From Daucus carota subsp. sativus (lineage: Eukaryota > Streptophyta > Magnoliopsida > Apiales > Apiaceae): a stretch of DNA of 64,000 nt. Within the stretch, counting starts at the first letter, position 1; each line of letters begins with the position of its first letter. Location of the stretch: contig NC_030381.2 in NCBI RefSeq assembly GCF_001625215.2, positions 49,437,214-49,501,213 on the forward strand. Direction: 5' to 3'. This document shows positions 10,175 through 21,417 of the stretch, piece after piece. Both the position numbers and the translations under genes were made by a program. A model generated the notes under the pieces. That model was not told where the DNA came from, did not search any database, and saw nothing but the letters and a program-made list of their open reading frames with translations.

Positions 10175-11730
10175 TTTGTTCAAAAAATAAATAAAAAAAT
10201 AATAGCTCAGTGGACTCCAGTTTCATGAGAAATAGGATGGTCCTCCGGCAGTTGGTCCTAAGGTTTGGGCCCAAAATAATAAAAGCCCAAAACAAGTAAA
10301 AAATAAAATTGTTAGCAGCGTCATTAAGTTCATCTCCTTTTGTTGGTATATTATGGGCTCCGTGTACCTTCTCTGTAAGCTCGTTCTTTTCGAACAATCG
10401 GTAAACGCTTTATCCTAACACCTTTGATAAAAATTATACTATTAGAATATCTCCAACATATTAGCTATGAGGTTCTAAGCTATTATTTTAAAGAATATGC
10501 ATAAAAATTCACTCCAGCAGAATCCTTACTCATTTTGTAAATGTTAAGATCCAATTTCCATTCATCATAAGTAGGGAATCCCTAACCCATTCCTCATTTC
10601 ATTTTTAATGATTAAATATTCAACTCTCACTTTTTGCACATTCTTTCCCACATATTTTTTGTTAAAAAAATTTGAATTTAATATTATAATAATAATAGGG
10701 AAGACAAATAGGGATCATTGTTGGAGTTGTCAATCAATATAGGATCCCTATTATTTAGAATTTGAATTGTTTATTATATATTTAAGGAACCTCTTTAGGA
10801 TACTGCTAGAGATGCTCTTAACCCTCTCTTGTATACGTTTTTAAGGAAAAATTGTTTAAATATATGTTTATTTTTCTTTTTAAAATATTTGTTGAATATT
10901 TTATTTAAAATGTTGTTTCTGAAATATAATTTTCAATATTAGACTAATATATATAGTCACACAACTCAATCTAACATAATATAGTGCAGTTATTAGTGAT
11001 AGACAAAAATGTAATTCAACTAGAATTATCTGTAATTTTTTGAAAAGAGATGCGCAAAAATTTTTTTACATGAAAATCCTCCGGTTGTTTTTGGAAATAG
11101 TGAAGAATATTCATGTTTTCCGATTTGTGGTCAATAATTCTAAATTTATATAAAATGATGAAATTTATAGTAAAACATTTATCAACGAAAATCATGATCA
11201 ACGCATCATGAGATACGTGAAAAATATCTTTAATTATGCATTTGTTTAAAAATATATATGACATATTTTAAATACAAATTATAAAAAATTATTATAATCC
11301 GGTCATTATGACGATAAATAATTTTTTTTAATTTTATTTAAAATGTAAAATATATTAGGAGGATTATTAGGCGGATTTAGATTTAATACATGTCTCACAC
11401 AACGATTGATATTTATATGTACTAGTATTTTTGCCCGCTACGCATGGTTTTTGATTTTTTTTATTTTAAATAATTTTTGTATATTTATAAAATTTATTCA
11501 TTTAAAATATATTTATAAAAAACATGTCATTTTTGTTTACGGGCATATGAATCATAATTAAACCTTATAAATGATATTCTACGTGTATTTCTGATAATGT
11601 AATCTTGAAAAAAAATAATTAAAAATCTGTATTTTAATGTGTGTGTCTCATTCTCGTAAATGAAAATTTATAATTACGATAACTGATGGAGTATGAAATG
11701 TATATATATGTTATATCTATTATACGTTGA
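10175..11730. other. AT-rich intergenic DNA with a probable MITE near 10441-10820
   Basis: No gene was recognised. A segment begins near agaatatctccaaca and ends near tgctagagatgctctta. These loosely inverted ends resemble non-autonomous DNA transposons found near plant genes. Exact ends and a target duplication could not be fixed. The remainder is low-complexity AT-rich sequence. Confidence 0.35.
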
Positions 11731-13311
11731 TTTCTCATGAACATAAGAAGTTGAAATGCGTAAATTTTTTTATTGACTTATTCTCGTTTTAAAAATTTTA
11801 ATTTATAAAAATATATAGATCCACTTTAAAAGATAATATATAATATTTATTATTTTAAACATAATATTTATACTTGATAAGTTATAATTTAAAAAATAAT
11901 CCAAACACTAAATTAAATCTTACGATTTGTTTGTAATTAATATCCCATTATATCTAATTATGATATGTAAACATTATCTTCTGACTGAAATACATTATAT
12001 TTTTTAAATATAAAAAACTATTCAATATAAATATTTTCTTTTCGATAAAAGATTTCTCGGCATGGCATAACGACCATGCCTCGATCTTTAATGATAATAA
12101 ATTCAAATATCATCACTATTCTATAAAAATAATAGCATAAAATTCTCAAATTTATTTATATTATTAAAATAATTGTTGTTATTACTTAATTTCTCATGAA
12201 TCTAAGAAGTTGAAAAGCCTAAATGTTTTTAGTGACTTATCCTCGTTTTTGAAATCTTATTTTATAAAAATATATAGATCCACTTTAGAAGATAATATAT
12301 AATATTTATTATTTTAAACATAATATTTATACTCGATAAGTTATAGTTTAAAAAATTATCCAAACACATAAATTGAATCTTACGTGTTGTTTGTAATTAA
12401 TATCTCGCATACAAGTAATAAGCATTTTCTTTTAAGATAATCTCAATGGTCCCATTATATCTAATTATGATATGTAAACATTATCTTCTAACTGAAATAT
12501 GTTATTGTTTGAAATACATTATATTTTTCAAATATAAAAAACTATTTAAATATAAATATTTTCTTTTCAGAAAAGATTTCTCGGCATGTGCCTAACGACC
12601 ATGCCTCGATCTTTAATGATTATAAATATAAAAATAATAGCATAAAATTATCAAATTTATTATATTACTAAAATAACCGGTGTTATTATTTAATTTCTCA
12701 TAAATCTAGGAAGTTCAAAAGCCTAAATTTCTTTAGTGACTTATCCTCATTTTTGAAATTTTATTTTATAAAAATTTATAGATCCACTTTAAAAGATAAT
12801 ACATAATATATATTATTTTAAAGATAATAGTTATACTCGATAAGGTGTAGTTTAAAAATTATCGAAACACATAAATTGAATCTTACGTTTTGTTTGTAAT
12901 TAATATCTCGCATAGAAGTAATAATCAATTTCTTTTAAGATAATCTCAATGGCCCCATTATATTTAATTGTGATATGTAAATATTATCTTCTGACTTAAA
13001 TATATTATATTTTTCAAGTATAGAGAACTATTCAATATAAATATTTTCTTTTCGATAAAAGATTTCTCGGCATGGCCTCGATCTTTAAGGGTTATAAATT
13101 CAAATACAATCATTATTTTATAAAAATAATAACATAAATTTATCAAACTTATTATATTATTAAAAAGCCTAATTTTTTTTAGTGCCTTATCCTCGTTTTT
13201 GAAATTTTATTTCATAAAAATATATAGATCCACTTTAAAAGATAATAATGATAAGCATTTTCTTTAAGGATAATCTCAATGATCCCAATATATCTATTAT
13301 TTCTAATCATG
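11731..13311. repeat. Tandem array of a roughly 460-500 bp AT-rich unit, about 3.3 copies
   Basis: Units start near 11731, 12189 and 12690, each with atttctcat followed by aagaagtt or aggaagtt, and a partial fourth starts near 13163. All contain tatagatccacttta and tttctcggcatg. Units differ in length: the second has about 45 extra bases around the tctcgcatacaag block. In the first two units an inverted pair (ggcatg and catgcc) flanks a short spacer, which is lost from the third. No coding capacity. Confidence 0.8.
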
Positions 13312-13989
13312 ATTGTTCATCTGTATGTTGGTATGCATAAAATAATTAGTACATAATTTGAGAAAAAGAACAACCTAAATCAGTAAAAGAAAACCCACCC
13401 TATCACTTCCAAACCATCGTTTTAGAAAGTACTTATGCTTCTGAAATATTTGAAACCTGAGGGGGAGTTGAAGCAGGAATGCTCATTGTCAAATCATAAG
13501 GACAAAGCCTACCAAACCATTAACCAAAATTTTCACAAAATTAAAGAAAATCATAGGCAAGTAGACATATTATGGTGTCTAGAGCATTTTTTTCACTGAT
13601 CTGTAAAGATTATGTCCAACCCAACCCCTTCTGTATACAAAGCTCCAGAAGATAGGTATTTCAAAAATAAACAAATAGAGTTGAGAAATTCTAGATGCTT
13701 ATTGTCATAATTCACCAGGTCTTTACCATTTCCCAAACTCTCCTAGTTCTCAGAATTCCAAATAACTGCTTGAGCGATAGAAGGCCTGCTATTGAACTCG
13801 GGATAACTTTCTATTCTTTAAATTTACTACATACAAAACAGTCAAGGCAGGGAAGATGGAGTAGAGACAATCACCAAGCTAAAAAGTTCACTGCCACCTC
13901 TTATAATCCCTAATTCAACAAATCAGATATATCAATAAAATAGTACAAACAGAGATTAATTGAGAGGGAGAACAGATAAATTTGACATG
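13312..13989. other. Intergenic DNA, nothing recognised
   Basis: AT-rich sequence with short chance open frames on both strands. No family motif or repeat boundary could be supported here. Confidence 0.4.
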
Positions 13990-14268
13990 CAAAACTTACC
14001 AAAATATACTTGGAACGCATTGAACCATTCTGGCCCTTGACCCTTACTGCATCTTTGTCTCAGAACAGGACACCTAAATATATTCAGTGTTTGAAGGATG
14101 TGATTCTTCACACGTGGGCAAACTCTCCAACTCCTTACAATCACAAATGCTTAATTTCCGGATAGATGAAAGTTTTGTTATTGAATCCTGAAGAGCTTTC
14201 CAACACGGTACCATATTTAGATACTTAAATTCATTCGACCTAGCACCGAACTTTAATTGCATCAGCAC
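13990..14268 (-). pseudogene. NB-LRR resistance-gene end fragment, frameshifted
   Basis: The minus strand encodes LQDSITKLSSIRKLSICDCK followed by ELESLPTC, which is LRR-like. After a change of frame it continues TLNIFRCPVLRQRCSKGQGP then EWF. The pattern CP-L-RC-KG-GPEW is the typical close of CC-NB-LRR proteins. The two halves lie in different frames, so at least one indel has broken it. No NB-ARC domain is nearby. It is a relic of a resistance gene, not a functional gene. Confidence 0.7.
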
Positions 14269-14289
14269 AGCACAAACAAAAAACCGATA

Positions 14290-15560
14290 TAGCTTCTACA
14301 GCCTTCCCCTTGGCCTCTTGAGCAACAACGTGATTATCCACTTTTGTGTACAACCCAACAGGACCCCTTCTGTGTACAACCCAACCCCTGCCACATTTCA
14401 ACATAAAAACATAGTGTACACTTGCAAATATACATGATCAGTAACAATTAGAGAGTACCTTTGAACATAAAAAAATTTCTCCAAATTCACTTATCGTATA
14501 CCTCTCCTGCTCTTATCCACAACTTTCATCATTCCTTCTACATCCATTAGCCTCTACTGCTATAAATGCAATTCAAAAGTGATTACAAAATCTCTTAGAG
14601 CTTTTATCAAACAATAGGAATGCTATAACTTAAAATCATCTCGAAACAAAAAACATCACAAACACAAACAACATAAGTTATATTTTCATACATGATTTTG
14701 TCAAAAAAAAAACCTTACACATCATATGCAAAAGAAAAGATAACCATCAACGGCAAAACAATTCACACATAGAATGAAGAACTAAGCATATGTAGTAAGT
14801 AGAAGAAATATGGTTCATGGCAACAACCTTTTTTGCACGACCCAATGTGTTTGCCCCTCCTAAAGAACAAACTTGAGCTTATAAATTCTGGAAACCTTAT
14901 ATATTTTTGACCTGCAAAAAGGAACAAAAAAATCTATCTCAGAACTTTATCAAATACATGTTAGATATTTTGTTAATATCTAAGATTGTAAGAAATAAAA
15001 AACCAAAGAAAAACCAAGAGATATCATCATTTCCCAGCAATTGATATTAAGGCTGCCAAAACAAAATCTGCATAAGAAGCTCCCCGAAAAGCCCTATTAA
15101 GAACAACTTTACACATACCAAGTGGGTCTATGTACTCAAGAACAGAGGCCAAGCAGGCAAGCAACTCTCCGGCAAGATCCCGAGACTTGTCTCCGGCAAC
15201 AAACACCCATCTGGGTCTGCAAGAATTGAAGAAAAAATAAAGCCCATCAAGAAAGAAAAAAAACCCAAAAATGAAGATTGTAGTGGGGGATTTTAAGAGA
15301 AAATGGAAATAGATAGAGAGAGAAAATGAGGAAAAGTGCAGAGAGAGAAAATGAGGAAAAATGCAGAGAGAGAGGAAGAAGAGAGGATTGGCATGTGAGA
15401 TTTATCATCGAAACCTCCGCGTACAAAGTGTGCCTGTAGCAAAAATAGAGGAAGTGGGTCTAATTAAGAAACGGAGAAGGGGTAGAGAGATTACCAGGTC
15501 CGGCGAGATAGACAGACTTAATCGGAGAATTGATTTTCCACGGGCGAAGGGGCCTTGAAA
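14290..15560 (-). other. Coding-like segments of unknown gene, possibly a decayed or non-coding transcript
   Basis: Minus-strand pieces look exon-like. At 15540-15490 there is a leader-like stretch with ctagggtttc and a donor ggtaatc. At about 15219-15030 a stop-free stretch follows a tttcttcaattcttgcag acceptor and encodes WVFVAGDKSRDLAGELLACL and onward to a stop. At about 14345-14290 there is KVDNHVVAQEAKGKAVEAIS. No start codon links them and I do not recognise the family. They may be remnants of one gene or a spliced non-coding RNA. Confidence 0.25.
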
Positions 15561-16559
15561 CCCTAGAAAAGAGGCACACGGCAGAGAGAATTTGAGTTTT
15601 TATGGGGAGAGAATCTCAACGGTGGTTTGAAATTTGAAGAAGATAATAATGACGTGCATCTGATGTGTGTGTGAGAAAAGAAGGTGTTTGAATTCAAATT
15701 TGAATTGGAGTATGCAGCAAGATACAAATTGAGATGGATTGTTACTTGTGCAGGAACCCAAGCGTCAGAGCTTGAAAACAAATAACCACCTACCATTTCT
15801 GTGAAAGAACCCAAATAACCCATGTGAAGCACCTGAATCATAGCTCAAAGAGGGGGAGAAAAGGATTTGGTGATGTGGGCACAACCATCAAAGAAGGAGA
15901 GGTACATGCAATAAAAGGAAAGGGCTATACATATCTATCCATATATTATATAAATATCTATATTATATAAATATTCTACATTTGAAAGCAGGACTGCGGA
16001 GTCAAGATTTGACTTGAGTGGCAGGGTGTGTAAATTTATATGAAGTCTTGGGGTAGCCCCTGGATGAAGTGGCAAAAAGAGCAACAAGATTTATTATATA
16101 GTCTATGTATCCGTGTTGTTCTGCATGTGCAGATTACCAGAGTCTAGATTGATGACATGATTGTATGTGTGTTTGTAATGTATGTATGAATTAAATGCTT
16201 ACTTTGGTTGATTTAGGTTTACTATGTGTTTTTGGATGCTCATTTATTAAGGATTAGTTTTTGGAGGTTCGAGATTGTTTGTTATTCTCGTCGAGATATT
16301 TTAGTTGTGTTGAGAAGTGGTGTTTTTGGAAATTGTTGGGTTATGTTGTTACATTTCTTCGTTATTCTATTTATTTAATGCATGAATTAAGTTGAAAGAA
16401 TTGTTTTAAAGCCGCTTACTTGTTTTTTCAATAAATTCTGAATGAAGGATATTTGTAGGCGATACCGTTTGTGGTCTTTTTTGGCCAGTTAAGAGCATAT
16501 AGATTAAATTTTGAGCCCAAGATAAATTAAAGATCTTCATCTTTATATAAACTTGTTCA

Positions 16560-16562
<3 letters not shown>
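15561..16562. other. Intergenic DNA, nothing recognised
   Basis: No convincing gene or element. A short tatattatataaatatctat duplication lies near 15940-15975. Confidence 0.4.

Positions 16563-16610
<48 letters not shown>
16563..16610. repeat. (AT)n microsatellite
   Basis: About 24 uninterrupted AT dinucleotides. Confidence 0.97.
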
Positions 16611-16612
<2 letters not shown>

Positions 16613-17056
16613 ATAGGATCAGATAAAAACTTTTTTAAATTACAAACTTACACACTTTTTTTTGAATTTTTTTATTTCTCCCATCGTGTTAATACTTAGT
16701 TATAGAAAGTATCCATGTTGAAAATTCTTGAAAACACATCAAAAATTTTAAAATAACGCATAAATAAATCGCGCATTCAACACAATTGTAACTGGGGTTC
16801 AACATCGGGTGTAGAACTCTAATTATTATTATGTAGAATATATCTGCAAAGATGGTTAAGCTATACCTCTGGGGTTAGAAATATAAATATTAGTTATATA
16901 ATACGTTTAACTTAGTTCTTATATTGAAAAATTAGTTTATTTATTTCTCCAACACAATTTTAATCGATGTTCAACAAAATGTGTTAAAAAAATGTTGAAC
17001 TCAAATTATATATGTGTTGAACACATAAAGTTTGTAAGTTTGTATCCGAACCCACC

Positions 17057-17126
17057 TATACATACATACATACATACATACATACATACATACATACATA
17101 CATACATACATACATACATACATACA

Positions 17127-17221
<95 letters not shown>
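17057..17221. repeat. Compound (CATA)n and (TA)n microsatellite
   Basis: Roughly 95 bases of tetranucleotide CATA repeats pass into about 60 bases of TA repeats. The long His/Thr/Ile/Tyr and Tyr/Val/Cys/Met frames that cross this tract on either strand are repeat translations, not genes. Confidence 0.97.
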
Positions 17222-17223
<2 letters not shown>

Positions 17224-18065
17224 AAATGCTAATGCATTCTAAACATATCAAAATGGACCGTTAGATGTTTTACTAAATATCCCTAATTAACGTCATACAT
17301 AGTTTTCACTTATGATAATGTTTCATGCTCCCCTCGCCTCCAACATATGTGGTTCAATTTTGCATGTGTCACAAGAATCTTCTGTTAGAGCCAACTAGAA
17401 CAATTTCAATTGATACAATTGGACTGCAACACATGCGGACTTAGTTATTTTTCATCAAAGCTCTCACAAATTTGAGATGAATTTTGAGCAATTTAGTTTG
17501 TCAGTCCTTTTGACAAATGTGCAAAATATCAAAAATTAAGAGAGTATGTAATACAAAAGCCGAACAAAACAACTGTCATGGAGATCATATCTCTGTATTC
17601 CTCTAATTCCAAACATCAGCTGCTTCATACGCCACCTCTACGACAAGCAAGCACTTCATATTTTCCAACAAGTCTTTTCAATGGCTATGAAGAAACTCTA
17701 TTAACTAATTAGTGGAATTTCTTTTTATTGGCTACATGATTATTTCATGCATCCACTCGATCTATTACTCTTTGTTAGTTTGACTTGTGACACCCGGGCT
17801 TACCATAACCTAAGCAAATCCATGAGGTGATCCTTAATGTTATCTTTTTAGTTTGACTTGTGACACTCTACCTTGGTTATAATCGAAGGAACTCCATCGG
17901 TGATCAATGACAATATCAACCTTAATTTATGACCAGTTTTAAATATATAAAATAACTGACAAATAATTTTACAAATCTTCATAGATTAGGGAATGTTTCA
18001 CTCTCGAGAATTCTCCATTTTCAAACTTCAATAGTTATATGTTAAACAACACTTCATCATAAGAT

Positions 18066-18400
18066 TATTTTGGTGAAGCTTAACTAGAATATTCAAAAGA
18101 TTCAAATGAACATCCATTATTATATCCCACCTAATCAATTAGTTTTGATTTTGGTTTTGGAAATGATAATTATCAATAAATTCTTTCAAAATTATTTATA
18201 TATATGAATCTTCAAATCATCAAAACAAACAATTTTGGTGAAGCTTAACTAGAATATTCAAAAGATTCAGATGAACATCCATTATTATATCCCACCTAAT
18301 CAATTAGTTTTGATTTTGGTTTTGGAAATGATAATTATCAATAAATTCTTTCAAAATTATTTATATATATGAATCTTCAAATCATCAAAACAAACAATTT
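18066..18400. repeat. 166-bp direct tandem duplication
   Basis: Two head-to-tail copies starting attttggtgaagcttaact, offset by 166 bases, differ at about one position in what I compared. The duplication is therefore very recent. It lies downstream of the decayed RING1 copy 1 and is absent from the matching place in copy 2. Confidence 0.9.
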
Positions 18401-19059
18401 AGCTCTTAATTTTGATGTAGAAAACATATATAAAGATCTTATAATTATGAATAATCATTGCAACATATTTTGTATTCAACAATACATCATTAATTAACAT
18501 ATCAATCGACACAAATGAAAATTATGAAGAAAACTAATTAAAATAATTAATTAGTATTTATATAATAATACAATCCACGTTAATAAAATTTGAGATTTTA
18601 AGAAAATCAAGATATATCTTTTCTTCTAACTAAGCATGCCTAGTGAAGTTCACATACTATATAGGTTTAATAACATTTCTTTCATACAAAAATGTACAAA
18701 TAATTTCCTACACTTTTCTCTTATATTCATTATTAATTATATACAAACTATTTATTTATTATAAGACTTTAGGTTAATTCCTTAGCTAATTAATAATTAA
18801 TTATAGTCAAAATCCCCACACACACAGAAGGACAATAACTTAACAAATTCATCGTCTAAATATAACCACAAATTCATCATCTCAAATCGTGTGCAACGAT
18901 AAAATCTTGGAACTTCATTTGTAGACAAATTATAAACAATTAAATTGTGATTATGTTATTACATAACTTCTGTCATCATCTCAGGCACCACATCCATGCT
19001 ATTCATTGTTCTATTCTTTCTTTTTCCTCCAGGACTTCAATACACCTCCTATCTCCTTG

Positions 19060-19880
19060 CAGATGTACCAACTATATATGGCTCTAGCACTTGGGGCTTC
19101 TTTTCCTTGAGGCTTCTTTCCTCTTGCCTCTGATTATTGATGCATAGTCTGAGCAATTGAAGTTTGGAGCTGCCCATGATAGGATACTATATTCGGAATT
19201 AAAACTGAATGATGAAAGAGGTGCATATAGTTTTCATATGCCAATACATTTCAATATTCTTCACTGTGACCCTAGGAGAAGAGACACATGTAAGTTACAA
19301 AAAGAGATGGGTTAGGCTGCCCACCCTTCCTCTTCTTTAGTGCACATACAATAAGGAAAATGATAAAAGTTTAAGGAAAGAAAAGGGAGTTTAGAAAAAC
19401 ATAATTAGGCTGGTCGACTTCAACGCAGGCACACAAATGTCTCACCTGTTCATTGCGAACCCTCTCCTCTTCACGAAAAGCCAATTACTGAAAAGGAGGG
19501 GTAGTAAGCAAGATTACTGTGTATAGTCATATTTATAACTGTGAAATTCATGCATCAGTCAAGTCAAGAAATACCTCCTCTGATCCTCACACATATCAAT
19601 ATCTGGATAGAAAACTGATCATGCATCATACTTTCGGGTCATCGCTCAGAGAACGGCGGCGTCTAGCACAATGCCTAAGACAAGCAGGCCAATAAAATTT
19701 GAATCACAATAAAATTTTAGTTAGAGAAGTGTTTTATGTCAAACATGAATAATAAAATGAAATCTAATTAACACCGGATTGCTTTCCGGTCTCAGCCCAA
19801 TCGAAAAGCTTTGTTGATGCATATCATCATGCAGAAGCGCAGATCGACAATCCACGATCATTCTTGTCTTCCTTGTAAAC
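19060..19880 (-). pseudogene. RING1-like pseudogene, copy 1
   Basis: Equivalents of exons 8, 7, 6 and 5 of the intact copy are recognisable. The zinc-binding exon has lost bases around the CLHRFC motif. Its splice donor has changed from gggtgag to ggctgag. The next exon has indels that break the frame after CLRHCAR, and the last exon has an in-frame stop (catcaataatcag). No 5' exons are present, so this cannot make the protein. Confidence 0.8.
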
Positions 19881-21417
19881 CCTATCCATCAATCATGATA
19901 CATTGAACTGACTATAGTAAATGAAATTGGTAAAGCAGCAGAGTGTAGCGATAGGTACGTTTTTTTCCAAAAAAAAGTAGCTCAGTAGAACTGTTTTTGA
20001 CCTAAATGCTCCCCAATTTGTAAAACAAAATGGCATACATACTTCTTTGCACTTGATCAGTTTGTGTTTTTTTTTTAATTCAGATCACGCATTTTAGGTA
20101 AGAAACTCATTTACATGATGCAAAATTGATGAAAATATTTTCCTGGTAAACAATGTCATAAACTGGAATGGTCTTGAACAATCTAACTTAATTATCTATA
20201 GTCAAAAACTAAGCAACAATAACATTAGGTGCTGGTAAACAATGTAATAAACCTTAATTTGTTGGCTGTGTAATTAATATTTAACTTCCTCATCTAATTT
20301 TCCATGCACCCATGCCATCTCTTAATCTTTGTTAGTTTTAACTTGTGACATAAGAGCTTGGTCATAACCTAAGCAACTCGAGTAGGTGGTCACTAAACAT
20401 TATTTTGTAGTTTGACTTGTGACAGCTGAGATTGGCCATAACCAAGGAATTTCATCTTTGATCCGTGACATTATCTTAACTTTAATTTAGGATCACGTCT
20501 ATATAATAAAATTACTACCAAATAATTTTACGAATCTTAATAGACATGATAATGTCAACTCTAGGAAATCTCCATTTTCAAACCTCAATAATTATATATT
20601 AATCAACAATTCATGGTATGATTATTTTCCTAGATCTTAATTAGAAAATTTAAAAAATTCATGTGAAGTTCTATTATTATAGCCCACCTATAGAGATAGT
20701 AATTATCAATCAATTATTTCTAATTTACGATTCTTCAAACCACAAAAATAAATAATTTAGTTCTGAATTATGAAATAGGAAGCATATATAAAAATCTTAC
20801 AATTCTCATTGCAACATATTTAGTATTCAGCAATACATCATCAATTAACATATCATTCAACGCAAATGAAAAGTATGAAAAATACTAATATAATCCACTT
20901 TAATATTTTAGAATTCAAAAAAATCAAGATATATCTTTTCTTCTAACCAAGTATGCCTAGTTAGGTTCACATACTGAGTTGAATAACATTTCTTTCATAC
21001 AAAAATGTACAAATTTGATACATTTTTCTTTTCTATCCATCATTAATTATCCACGCAATCAACTATGAACTTATTATAATTCTAAACTCAATAACATTTT
21101 AGGTCTTGGTATTATTTCATTTCTAATTAGCTAATTGATAATTAAATATAATCAAACAAACACACACACATATAACTTCACAATTCAGTTTCTAAATTTA
21201 ACCACAATCCATCATCTCAAATCGGGTCCAAGGATAAAATCTTAAATCTTTACTTTGCAGACATATTTTAAATTATTAAATTGTGATTATGTTATTACAT
21301 AACTTCTGTCACCATCTCAGGCACCAGATCCATGCTGTTCATTAGCTCCATTGTTTCTTCCAGGACTTCGAGACACCTCCCATCTCCTTGCAGATGTACC
21401 AACTATGGCTCTAGCAC

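Larger units (their letters stand above)
17745..20257 (-). repeat. RING1-cluster segment 1 (3' half of the duplicated unit)
   Basis: It parallels 20305-22440 closely in order and sequence, from the cttgtgacac and aacctaagcaa blocks through exons 8 to 5 and into intron 4-5. It lacks the 5' exons. It is the left-most member of a four-segment duplication. Confidence 0.85.

Noticed and set aside
11041-13311. Possible CRISPR-like or Helitron array
   Set aside because: Units are about 470 bp without spacers, and no Helitron CTRR end or hairpin could be fixed.
16992-17264. Open frames of 80-90 codons on both strands
   Set aside because: Translations of the CATA/TA microsatellite.
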